Below are positions 14,145 to 24,251 of a DNA stretch of 54,139 nt, one piece after another. Source of the stretch: Hypsibius dujardini (Eukaryota; Tardigrada; Eutardigrada; Parachela; Hypsibiidae); contig LRSR01002653.1 in the NCBI GenBank assembly GCA_001579985.1, forward strand, positions 1 to 54,139, given 5' to 3'. A model generated the notes under the pieces. The model was not told where the DNA came from. It searched no databases and was given only the letters and a program-made list of their open reading frames with translations. A program made the position numbers and the translations under genes. How positions within the stretch are numbered: position 1 is the stretch's first letter; every line of letters starts with the position of its first letter.

Positions 14145-14160
14145 CCCCTTGCCGTGCGAT
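13908..14160 (+). pseudogene. Tandem duplicate of the CAAP1 3' coding end
   Basis: The last about 150 coding bases of CAAP1 (from gatgtgttgttggacgtggc), the stop codon and the (AATC)n tail recur immediately downstream at about 13,955-14,150. The copy keeps the frame (DEAGLLPRGTKKRAEKDFF to stop) with only a handful of substitutions and ends at the same cccttgccgtgcgatgt junction. It has no promoter or acceptor of its own, so it is probably 3'UTR sequence. Confidence 0.85.
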
Positions 14161-14369
14161 GTCTTGTTGGTTTGTACTTTCGGGAAAGTGGATTCTATTC
14201 TAAATTAAGTTAGTCCAGTATTAATGGTGCTGTATAAAATTAATTTTATCAGCATGTTTCTGAGAAACATGACTTTTGGGTCGATTATCGGAGTGCGTAA
14301 AACACTGAGAGATCTCAGGTTCACTGTAAAAACTTCGATTTTTGGAAAAGCTTTTGAGTTCATGATTTT

Positions 14370-14470
14370 TGTTATCGTATGCTCGCGATCTCAAGGGACA
14401 GCTAAGCCTCGCCTCCCTCGGTATGGGCCTGCACTCGATTGAACGTTCAATCTGGTTCACTCTTTTCTGA
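14370..14470. mobile_element. MITE fragment, GATCTCAAGGGACA family
   Basis: cgatctcaagggacagctaa through gattgaacgttcaatc is the inverse of 7,705-7,805. Together with the neighbouring copies it defines a family ending in an ACCGTATGC-like terminus followed by the GATCTCAAGGGACA box. Confidence 0.7.
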
Positions 14471-14524
14471 TTGGCTCATTTCGTACAGTTTACTCGTTGT
14501 GCTTGATTTATTGATTGTACAGTC

Positions 14525-14965
14525 GTGCTTTTCCGTACCGTATTCCCCCGATCTCAAGGGACACTTTTTTGCCCTACCAGTTAATTTGATCCACCCCGGA
14601 TCTTATCTGTTCATCACCGTTTGCTATTGTTTACCTACAATCAATCAATCAACTAATTCAATGTGTTCGTCAAGACATTGCGCCTAATCAATCAATCAAT
14701 CGCTGTCAAGTTCGGCATAAATTTCAACCAATCACGACATAGTGGATCCGATTGAACAGTCAACCGATGACTTGAGGGGGTGGGGCTTAACTGTCCCTTG
14801 AGATCGGGGGAATACGGTATATTTCTCCCTAGATTACTTGATTGATTGATTTTTGTCCCTACAGTGGTGATTTGGTAAACGGCGCTGAATAGGCACCGCC
14901 GGGGTTGGTTAAAATTAACGGGTAGTGCAGAAAAATGTCCTCTGAGATCGCGCGCATACGGTTCC
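14525..14965. mobile_element. Inverted-repeat element, GATCTCAAGGGACA family
   Basis: The left arm (ccgtattcccccgatctcaa, then a ttaatttgatccaccccgg stretch) is mirrored by the right arm at about 14,895-14,965 (ccggggttggttaaaattaa, then gagatcgcgcgcatacgg). An additional family copy sits between them at about 14,755-14,822. The interior holds ATCA tracts and no gene. Confidence 0.65.
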
Positions 14966-15400
14966 GTTAACACGTATCTGATCGTCAGACTTTGAAAAAA
15001 ATCCACTTCACCTTCTAATGTACCTCCGGTTTGGCAAACTTTTTGGCCATCCCACGGGTACTTCGGGTGTTAATCTTGCTGACGTTATCAGTCGAATGTT
15101 TGCATTTCCTATCAAACTGGACCATCTGGTGGCGCCGTGCCGGTCCTGGTGTGGTGCTGACCACTGGTCGTAATTGCATCACTCCACTCCAAACTGCTGA
15201 TAACCAACCACGCGATCTACCTTCACTCTGATCTGATTCCTGCACTCTTGACTCGCACATTTACCGAGCGTCGTGCCTATGGCCTATCGTTTTGCCGTGA
15301 GAAGGGAATCATAAGTTGGGGATTTTCCCTGTGTGAGAGCGTCTGTCGATTCGTGTAGTTGTGGCATCGTTTCTTTTTATCGGTGCATCTCACTTCCCGC
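14966..15400. other. Spacer without a supported gene
   Basis: Short open frames exist on both strands at about 15,015-15,260, but neither has a family I recognise, splice context or codon signal strong enough to call. Confidence 0.5.
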
Positions 15401-15424
15401 AGCGCGCGTTTTCCAACTGCACCA

Positions 15425-15705
15425 ACGGGTTCGTCAGTTTCGCTAACGGGTTCGTCCATTTCGCTAACGGTTTCGTCAATTTCGCTAACGGATTCGTCCA
15501 TTTCGCTAACGGGTTCGTCAGTTTCACCAACGGATTCGTCCATTTCGCTAACGGATTCGTCCATTTCGCTAACGGATTTGTCAATTTCGCTAACGGGTTC
15601 GTCAGTTTCACCAACGGGTTCGTCCATTTCGCTAACGGATTTGTCAATTTCGCCAACGGATTCGTCAGTTTCGCCAACGGATTCGTCAGTTTCGCTCCTA
15701 TCGTG
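15425..15705. repeat. 21-bp minisatellite upstream of ferroportin
   Basis: About thirteen tandem copies of a 21-bp unit (ttcgtcmatttcgctaacgg). All phases stay open because 21 is divisible by three, giving repetitive frames on both strands. I treat these as repeat by-products. Confidence 0.85.
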
Positions 15706-16188
15706 CCACATTGTTGTTCAGCAGACGCACGGTTCTCCTGTGCCCTGCTGTGTTTGTGTTCACCTGTTGAAAGCACAATTACTCTCAGCGACATTCACTG
15801 CCATTTGTGTGTGTTACAGTGCATCGTTACGTCATAAACGATAAAAAAAGCGCGTGTCTCGATCGACACGCAGATTCTTTCTGACGACGCGCCGCTTTCA
15901 CCACTCACGCTCGACTTTCGAACGGTCTCGACTCTGTTTTTAGATTCCTGCCCGATTGATACGCACTGGGTCGCATTTTCGCCTGCGACGCGAAAATTCT
16001 AATCGTCCATCTCGCACCGCGCGATTTTGCCGCGACTTCCAAAGGAAAAGTGCTCGCTAATTTTGCCCGCGTTTCCGTTTCTCCGAGACTTTTGTGGCGC
16101 AGAAATTGCCTTTGGGCTTGGCGGTTGTGGTTTTTTCCCCCTCCTTCACGGAAATCCGTTTCTTCACGGGTATTTTGATGCTGCCATT

Positions 16189-17856
16189 ATGGAGCCGCTA
16201 CTTAAGCCTCCGCTGCGCCAAATGACCACCGCTGGAAGCAATGCAACCACCTTGACCGAACTCGGATCCAGCGTCAGCAGGGATGACTTGATTGACTCCC
16301 ACCTGGGCATGATCAATGTCTCCTCGGCGGCGACGCTGGACGCGTTGGACACGCTGATCCACGAGCAGGACGGATCCGTCGAGGAGGATATCGTTCTTCC
16401 TCTCGCCAAGCGAGCGGTCTCCCGGCAGGAGGAGCAGAAGAAGAAAAAGGGTCCGATCACGGCTAGGCGCAAACTGCGAAGTAAGGAGGTCTAATCGCTC
16501 TGTAAAAGCCATATAATTGTTTGTCGCACGTTATCAGCATTGCTCAGCGCACCTCTCCTATTCTTTCCGGTGACTTAATGCGTTTGTATCGTATGTTTTC
16601 AGCTTCCCTGGTGGATATTTACAATGACCCGGATTACAATTTGTATTTTGCGAAGTTGCTGCAAGCTTGGGTTAGTCGGATGAACCGGATGCAACAGGCA
16701 GACAGACAAATAGATAAACAAACGACAAACAGACAGACTCAACACGTGAGACAGACAGAAAGGCAGTTGAAAAGACAGCCGTTTGACAGACAGATAGACA
16801 GACAGACAGACAGACAGAAAAGCAGTTGAAAAGACAGCCGTTTGACAGACAGATAGACAGACAGACAGACAGACAGACAGGCAGATGGACAGGCGTGCAG
16901 AAATCATGCTTATAACTGCACCGACCACCAGACCGTCGAGTAAGTAAAGAGATAATAAGAAGAGCGGCAATTTGAGCATCAGTAATTTTTTGCAGGGAGA
17001 CCGGATGTGGATATTTGCAGTCCCCATTCTTCTCATGGAACTGCGTCGGGACCCTGTACCGGTTTTGTTTTACCCGGCCCTCTACGGCTTCTGTTCAGGG
17101 GCGTCCACGATCTTATTCGGGCCTGTCATGGGTACGGCGATCGGTGGTTGGTCCTCACTAAACAGCTGACGCATCATGACTTCTTTATTATTCTGCCGCT
17201 GTAATGATGCTTTGTGTTTAGGTGAATGGGTGGATCAAGTTTCCAGGCTTCACGGTTAGTTTAAGCACTCGTGATGTCAATATCTAACGGAGACTATTCA
17301 ATTGGCTAATTTACGTTATATTTACACTTTTACTTTGTTTGAACCTGAACTTGAATACAATCTTTATATCCTGTGGAATAAGAACGAAGTGCGACCACGA
17401 AGTTGTTGGCTCTTCCCGCTGTCGCTATTGGACATTAGTTAGCGTTCTTAATTCTGTTGCAGCGGCCAAAGTGGTGACGCTGTGCCAAAACGGTTTTATC
17501 GGCATCGGCGGAATCCTCCTCGGGGCGTGCATTTACTACAAGAACACCCTCTCCGACTATCAGTTGTATCTGGCCGTTGCGCTGCTGATGGTCATCAGCT
17601 TCGCATCGAACATTTTCTATGCGGTAAGATCAACGGATCTGCACTAATTGTAAAATTAGACTGCGTAGACGACTCAAGCCTCAACCGCAAACTTGTTCGT
17701 CCTTCAAGGCAACGATACTCATTTTAGAGAAAGACTGGGTGGCAGTCCTCGCCCGGAGGGACAAATCAAGACTCGCTGGTGCGTATTTTAAAACACTAAC
17801 AACATTAATGTCTAGTCATGCTGCACTCTTTTCTCTCCGTCGATCTATATTTTGTC

Positions 17857-17892
<36 letters not shown>

Positions 17893-17951
17893 GCCTATCT
17901 GCCTATCTGCCTGCCTGCTTGTCTGTGCACCCGTCTGTATTTCTGTCTGAC

Positions 17952-17988
<37 letters not shown>

Positions 17989-18024
17989 GTCTCTCTGACT
18001 GTCTGTCTGTCTGTCTGTCTGCCT

Positions 18025-18059
<35 letters not shown>

Positions 18060-20124
18060 TCTCCATTTCGCTCTCTGTCTATCTGTCTGTCTGTCACATT
18101 TTCTGCCTATCCATATCCCTACTTGTATGTCTGTCTTCCTATCTGCCTGGTTGTCCTACTAAAGCATCTAACAAGTCCATTACTAAACCTTGTTATTTTT
18201 GAATAGGAATAATTGCCACCATCCGCCGCATCGAACTGATCACCAACGTGCTATGCCCCCTTGTCATGGCCCAGCTAATGACTCTCCCGAGGAAAGATAT
18301 CGCCGCTTTCGTCATTGGGCTATGGAGCTGCCTGTCTCTGTTTGCCGAATATCGGGCTACTCGGAGGTACAATAAAAACGCACCCCACTAATCAGATAAG
18401 CATGTGCTGCGGGCCGCGTACCGGTTGTGCAACAAACCCATGCGTCTTCCAGAATATCCGTCTGATCACACATGATCGTATTATTCCGCGGAGAGCTTAC
18501 TAAAAAAACAATGCAAATAAATGAAAACGGTATAGGACCTGTCTGCTTGCCGGTGACGTGATGTTGAAGTCTACAAAGACTAAAGCGCACAAGAAGAAAC
18601 CGCTGCTCCGTAAGCTGTGCAAGTCCTGCTTCGCCATCTACGAGGGCTGGAGGATCTTTGGGAAAAGCCGCGTCTGCACGGCCGGACTCGCTGTGGCCTT
18701 CCTAGAAGCGACCGTGCTGATATTCTCGGGCGTCACCAACAGTAAGTGGACGGACCGGACTGGTCATCGGGATGCCTTAGTGATCGATACTTACCGTGGC
18801 TGGTTGATGCTGTGTGTTTACAGGTTATGCGGTACAGCAGGGCTTTTCCAGTACTACTGTGGCCTTACTGGCAGGTACTGTGGTCCCGCTTAGCTTACAC
18901 GTACAGTGATTTTTTCATCCGAACTTATTTGCAGGGGGTGATGCGCTGACCGGCATTCTGGGCACCTTCGTCTTTCCAGTTCTTCGACGGCGACTTTCGT
19001 TGGAACGAATCGGCCTGACTGCGATGGTGTTTCACTTCCTCTGCGGTTCCGTTTGTGTCTCCTCCAACTGGCTCCCTGGTACGATCCGCAGTTTTACTGC
19101 TATTTCCGTGGAGTTTCCCGGTTGGCTAGAGACAAGTTGAAAAAGTGAGATCGAAAGAATACGTTAGAACAGGCTAGCATCCGGACAGGCGAGTAGATAG
19201 ACAAACAGATACCCAAACAGGCAGGCACGCAGATGGACAGACAGGCAGACACACACACACACACACACAGACACACACAAACACACAGACAGACAGACAG
19301 ACAGACACAGACACAGACAGACACACAGACACACAGACAAACAATTGAACAGACAGACACACAGGCAGACAGACACACAGACAGTCACAGACAGACACAC
19401 AGACAGACACACAGACAGATAGGCGAATGCCGGCTGTACGCCCAAAGTAAAAGTTGAGGTCGATGGGTAGACATATTGTAGAGCTGGTGGACATTTCTCC
19501 GACTAACAGACACGAAGCAGTAGTATGGACAAACCTAGTAACAGAAACGGAAGTGTGAACTTCTTCTCATTGGCCTGTTGGTTCTGTGTTTTAGGTAGCC
19601 CGTTTGATCCCTGGTTTCTTCTTCGACCAAGCGGCTCAAACCCTTCCTCCACTCTGCAGTTCTCCACCACTCCAGCATCCATCCTGGATTTCGCAGTGAA
19701 CAGTTCCACTTTCCGGACCAGCGAAAGTTTCGCATCCACGAATTTCCCGCCGGTCGCGGTCGCTCGTGATTGGACCTCTCTCATCGTCTTCTCCGCCGGT
19801 CTGACCGTAGGCCGATTCGCCTTCTGGATGATTGATTTGACAGGATCTCAGATTTTGCTGGAGTCGGTGCGGGAGGAGCAGCGCGGCACCATCTGCGCCG
19901 TCCATTACGCTCTAAAGAAGCTGTTGAACCGCTCGAAATACGTGATGGCACTGGGTCTGGCCTGGCCGCAGACCTTCGGGTTTCTCATTATCGCCTCGCA
20001 GTTGTTCAGCCTGGTGGGGTATGCCTTTTTTGTTGTATACTGTCGGAAGAATTACGCACTCAAGCGACAGAGCATTTTCCGGTCGTCAATCTCGAAGCTC
20101 AATCAGAAGGGAGTGGACCAATGA
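16189..20124 (+). CDS. SLC40A1: Ferroportin-like iron exporter (SLC40A1 family)
   Basis: Eleven exons: 16189-16480, 16603-16670, 16996-17131, 17222-17254, 17463-17623, 17709-17778, 18207-18366, 18536-18741, 18824-18874, 18935-19078 and 19595-20124. All phases agree, giving 616 aa against 571 in human. Ferroportin is the multi-pass plasma-membrane exporter of ferrous iron. Family blocks in order are [91 protein letters not shown], and a C-terminal helix series with [23 protein letters not shown]. The N-terminus is about 95 residues longer than usual and polar. The conserved Asp in GDRMW is kept. The residue aligned with human Cys326 (hepcidin contact) is Gly in FSGVTNS. I saw no iron-responsive-element loop in the upstream sequence. 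Confidence 0.93.
16785..16895. repeat. (GACA)n tract with associated 80-bp repeat
   Basis: A GACA microsatellite in ferroportin intron 2 is followed at 16,895-16,980 by a unique-looking segment (atcatgcttataactgcacc to gcggcaatttgag). That segment recurs at 20,398-20,472, also next to a GACA tract. Confidence 0.8.
17855..18095. repeat. (GTCT)n and (GCCT)n microsatellite
   Basis: Lies in ferroportin intron 6. Mixed gtctgtctgt and cctgcctgcc tracts generate repetitive Cys/Leu/Ser frames, which are not genes. Confidence 0.9.
19185..19425. repeat. (GACA)n/(CA)n microsatellite
   Basis: Lies in ferroportin intron 10, the longest intron of the gene (19,079-19,594). Compound acacac and agacagac tracts. 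Confidence 0.9.
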
Positions 20125-20239
20125 TAAACTATACATATATATAGACCGCCCCTGATGCTTTGTAATCAAGCTATCTGAGTTGCAAAGAGATAACCTGGTT
20201 AATTAAATATTATGCACAAAATAATCTAATCTACAATCT

Positions 20240-20311
20240 AGACAGACAGACAAACAGGCAGACAGGCGGATAGGGAGGCAGATGGACAGGCGGGTAGACA
20301 GACAGACAGAC

Positions 20312-20356
<45 letters not shown>

Positions 20357-20472
20357 AAGACAGGCAGATAGGCAGGCAGATGGACAGGCGGGTAGGCATC
20401 ATGCTTATAACTGCACTGACCACCAGACCGTCGAAGAAGTTAAGAGATAATGAGAAGAGCGGCAATTTGAGT
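20240..20472. repeat. (GACA)n tract and second copy of the 80-bp associated repeat
   Basis: Downstream of ferroportin. A GACA tract at 20,240-20,360 is followed by atcatgcttataactgcact through gcggcaatttgag at 20,398-20,472. This is about 90% identical to the intron-2 copy and in the same orientation. Confidence 0.8.
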
Positions 20473-20570
20473 ATGTCTACTTCAGAACTAAACCGCGTAA
20501 AACGAGGAAGTGCAAAATATCGAGAATTAATTACAAACTGATGGGTAATGTTTCACTAAAATTTCAATAA

Positions 20571-20675
20571 GATGTCGTGGCCGAGTGGTCTAAGGCGCTG
20601 GATTAAGGTTTCCCTTTCCAAGATGTTAAATCTCCAGTCTGTTCGCAGGCGTGGGTTCAAATCCCACCGACATCA
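20571..20675 (+). tRNA. tRNA-Leu(AAG) with a 23-nt intron
   Basis: The acceptor stem GATGTCG/CGACATC is perfect, with discriminator A75. The D arm contains GGCCGAGTGGTCTAAGGC. The anticodon stem is CTGGA/TCCAG and the anticodon AAG is at 20,605-20,607. A 23-nt intron (20,609-20,631) sits at the canonical 37/38 position. The variable arm is class II (tctgttcgcag). The T arm GTGGG-TTCAAAT-CCCAC supplies the B box. The sequence closely follows animal tRNA-Leu(AAG). Confidence 0.95.
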
Positions 20676-20678
20676 CAC

Positions 20679-20683
20679 TTTTT
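20679..20683 (+). terminator. RNA polymerase III terminator
   Basis: A T5 run lies four bases after the tRNA 3' end, as expected for RNA polymerase III termination. Confidence 0.75.
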
Positions 20684-20892
20684 CTCTTTTTCCCTCCCGG
20701 AATCACTTTAATGTCTTAAATCACATCATGTTCCCCGAAAAATACGTCGTTAATGCCGTTCGATTCCAAAATGATTTGTAAATCGAGTAGCGTCAAGAAA
20801 AATTTATTTGTATATTTATCTAAAGTTCTACTGTACGGAAATTGTTGCTGAAAAGTTTTGCCGTATAGACCTGAAAAAGAGCTCCTTGATGA

Positions 20893-21175
20893 GTTCTTGT
20901 ACAGAACAATCCTGTACAGAACAGAACAGAACCGAACAGTCTTACACAGAACAGAACAGTGCTACACAGAACAGTGTTGTACAGAAAAATCTTGTACAGA
21001 ACAGAACAGAACAGAACAGAACAGAACAGAACAGAACAGTCCTACACAGAACAGTGTTGTAAAGAAAAATCTTGTACAGAACAGAACAGAACAGTCCTAC
21101 ACAGAACAGTGTTGTACAGAAAAATCTTGTACAGAACAGAACAGAACAGAAGTGGACTGTTCAGAACAGTACATG
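20893..21175. repeat. ACAGA-based compound minisatellite
   Basis: Nested repeats of acaga and agaacagaac units within a longer unit (tacacagaacagtgttgtac, then a aaaaatcttg spacer), repeated three times. The long open frames here are by-products. Confidence 0.85.
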
Positions 21176-21672
21176 TACTAGTACTGTAGGCTGGATACGT
21201 GAAGGCTCTCGTGCAGTTACTGAAATTGCTGGCTCCTCGTCATTCCGTCAGTCCATAATGACCCGTATACATCCAGTGAAATGTTTCCTTCGACGGATGC
21301 TCGCTGACAGACCGTGCAAGATTATGCTCGTATGTTAAAAGCACAACGTATCAGAGTGTCGTCAGACAGTTAAACTTCCAGATGTCCCATGTATTATGCC
21401 AGGTAGGTACATCGATCGGACTTTGAATGGGACAGCCTCCTGGGAGAGTCTGGGACTGATGATGTACGAAATAACTACACAATGCGCATAAATAACTACA
21501 TCCAAATTGTGCACTATAGCAACCCCTGCCTGGAATCACCAAACAGAACAAACTGCGAAGGCTTTCACTATACCATCCAGAATTATAGGAGGCTGCTGAA
21601 CTACACACGACAGTTGAACCACACATATATACTTTTGACTTTTGACCGGAAACTCCGGACTGTATCCACACT

Positions 21673-24020
21673 ATGGCAAAGGTAGCAGCCGCAAATGACG
21701 ACACCACCATGGACGGTCCGCCTGGAGGATCCTCCGTGGACGGTCCGCCTGGAGGGTCCTCAGTGGACGGTCCGCCTGAAGGGTCCTCCGTGGACGGTCT
21801 GCCTGGAGGGTCCTCAGTGAACGGTCCGCCTGGAGGGTCCTCAGTGGACGGTCCGCCCGGAGGGTCCTCAGTGAACGGTCCGCCTGGAGGGTCCTCCGTG
21901 GACGGTCCGCCTGGAGGGTCCTCCATGGACGGTCCGCCTGGAGGGTCCTCCGTGGACGGTCCGCCTGGAGGGTCCTCCATGGACGGTCCGCCTGGAGGGT
22001 CCTCCGTAAACGGTCTGCCTGGAGGGTCCTCCGGGACGGTGGTCTTCGTGCAGGACCCGATGAAGAAATTTGACCGCGTCAACCGGTCCGTCCCGCCGGC
22101 CACCGACATGGAGGTCGTCACCAACATTCCCGACTACTACACCCTGCTGGAGCTGGAGAAGTCGGCGACGCAGCAGGAGATCGGCAATGCCTATCGGTAC
22201 TTTGCCAAGCGATGCCATCCGGTGGTGAATAAACACAAGGATGCGGCGACCCGCGAGCGGAACGCCAAACTGTTCGTCCTCTACAATGAGGCGTATGAGG
22301 TGTTGGGTCATGCCAAGTCTCGTGCCGTGTATGATTTCTACGGTACTTTTTGTGGTTGCGCACTGGTCCCGGGAAATGATGGGGGCTTATGGTTGGTTTG
22401 TAGGTGGAAAAGCTGCCCGGAATGGAATACTCCACGACACGTTTGACTACAGAGAGGGCGCTCACAACAAGGAGAATGCAGCACAACCAGAAGCATTCTT
22501 TCGGAAATATAATTACAGTCAGAGTGCTGTACCTAAGGTATAGGGACTGTCTGACGAAACTGTCTGTGTCTGTGTCTGTGTCTGTGTCTTTGTCTGTGTC
22601 TGTGTTTGTGTCTGTGTCTGTGTCTGTGTTTGTGTCTGTGATTGTTCCTGTGCCTGTGTCTCTGCCTGTATTATCGATAACTTTTGGTATGATGCCTGTT
22701 ATTCGAGTACCAAAATTACTGCACGAGTGTGAGAATCAGTCATGTTGCCCTTTCCAGATTGTGAGGCAAAGGAAGCTGTTGAATAATTTACTTTGTTCCC
22801 GTGACCACGATTTGGATTACGCACCTGTTGCGCCGAGCGTCATTGATGTCCACCTCACCTTGGAAGAGCTGTACAATGGTGGTGTGAAAACCATAAAAAA
22901 CAGTCGGCGCGTTATGGATGCCTTGTCAGCGAGTCTTATGCCGAGCGAAAGTTCACTGGAATTGAAAATCGTGCCGGGATGGACCGACGGAACACGAATC
23001 GTGTACCCAAAAATGGGTCCCAGCAGTTTATGTGCAGAGTCATCGGATCTCATCCTGCAAATTGTGCTAGATCCGCATCCGCAATTCCGGATCGATTGTT
23101 ATGATCTTTATACCACAATTCAAGTGAGTGACCATCCGTCCATCCGTCTGTCCGTCCGTCCATCCGTCCGTCCATCCGTCCATCCGTCCGTCCATCCGTC
23201 CGTCCATCCGTCCGTCCATCCGTCCGTCCATCCGTTCGTCCGTCCGTCCGTCTGTCCGTCTATCCGTCGGTCCGCCCATCCGTCCTTCTTTTTTTGCCTT
23301 TCATTCGCTCGTTCGTCTGTTCGTTCGTTCAATCGTTTGGTTCATTTCCTCGTTCCTTCATTCGTTCGTTCGTTCGTCTGTTCGTTTAGTTCGTTCGTTC
23401 GTCCGTGTTTGTCCTCTTGTCCGCCCGGCCTCGCCTGTGTCCTGCGGGTCCATCCATTCACCCGACCAACGGAAAGTCCGTCTAGCTGATCATCAGACAT
23501 GACATCCGTTCCTTTTTGTCAGACCATCGGACCGTCCATCCTCTGTCTGTATCACTAATTGTATCTCCGTTTCTCGGTCTATCTGTACAACCGCACAGAA
23601 TTCTCACACTACTTTTCCCAGATTCCTCTGGGGGTTGTGATGGGGACTGGTCCCATTAACATCCAACACCTTGACGGTCGTAACATCTCCATCAGCCTGA
23701 CCGAACTTGCCAGTCCGAAGACCGCCAAACTCATCAAAGGCGAAGGTCTCGCCAAGGACCCCCGCAAACAAACCTTCGGAGACCTCTCCATCGAATTCGA
23801 CATCCTCTTCCCGGATGAAGTGGATCCGTGGCAGAAGCTGGAACTATGGGTCGCCCTGGTCGAGTACCCTCGACCACGCCCACCGCTACACTACACCATC
23901 GCCCCGATCAGTGTGACCTCTCTGCAGCGAACCAACCCGACCAGAATTCCCTTCGACGTACCGAAGGAACCCGGAACGCCGTCGCCGCGCCGTTCTCATG
24001 TATTGTTTTTTTTAAAGTAA
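21673..24020 (+). CDS. DNAJB13-like type II J-domain protein
   Basis: Four exons, 21673-22342, 22404-22537, 22758-23123 and 23622-24020, give 522 aa with consistent phases. Residues about 12-120 are a Gly/Pro/Ser repeat (DGPPGGSSV) encoded by a 24-bp minisatellite. A J domain follows (YYTLLELEKSATQQEIGNAY), with HPV where catalytic J domains have HPD. After a short linker come the two C-terminal substrate-binding domains (LTLEELYNGGVKTIKNSRRV, KIVPGWTDGTRI, IPLGVVMGTG, IKGEGLAKDP). The block order and the lost HPD fit DNAJB13, a radial-spoke/axonemal protein that also lacks HPD. The start is uncertain, because later ATGs (MKKFDRVN, MEVVTNIPDYY) would skip the repeat. AATAAA at 24,032 follows the stop. 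An alternative last exon could lie at 26,995. Confidence 0.85.
21712..22032. repeat. 24-bp coding minisatellite
   Basis: About thirteen copies of gacggtccgcctggagggtc plus cctc-type linkers inside the first DNAJB13-like exon. All sequence changes preserve the frame, which suggests it is translated. Confidence 0.85.
22555..22655. repeat. (GTCTGT)n microsatellite
   Basis: Hexanucleotide tract in intron 2 of the DNAJB13-like gene. Confidence 0.85.
23129..23400. repeat. (CCGT/CATC)n and (TTCG)n microsatellite
   Basis: ccatccgtccgtc tract followed by ttcgttcgttcg in intron 3 of the DNAJB13-like gene. Confidence 0.9.
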
Positions 24021-24251
24021 AAAAGCGATTGAATAAAAATAAAATAATAATTAAAATTCACCGCAAACTTTGTCTCACTTGGGGAGTTTTTCAAGTGTCG
24101 AATTCAGAATCACTTAAACATGTTTTCTTTATTAAAAGCTATTAAAGTGATAAGTATAAAAATTATTTCACCGTCATGGACAGGCGAATTTATTTTTGGT
24201 AAAATTTCAAAGTTGGAAACGGTCCCGCTCCATTTACTGTTCGGTGCAAGC

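Noticed and set aside
15810-15830. CAGTGC before ferroportin considered as an iron-responsive-element loop
   Set aside because: The flanking five bases do not pair and there is no bulged C, so it is not an IRE.
15359-15844. Repetitive open frames upstream of ferroportin that could be a separate protein
   Set aside because: All plus-strand and two minus-strand frames are open across the 21-bp array; no family, promoter or splicing signal supports one of them.
17739-19500. Cys/Leu/Ser-rich frames in GTCT and GACA tracts, superficially like secreted cysteine-rich peptides
   Set aside because: They are microsatellite by-products lying in ferroportin introns and have no signal peptide or start context.
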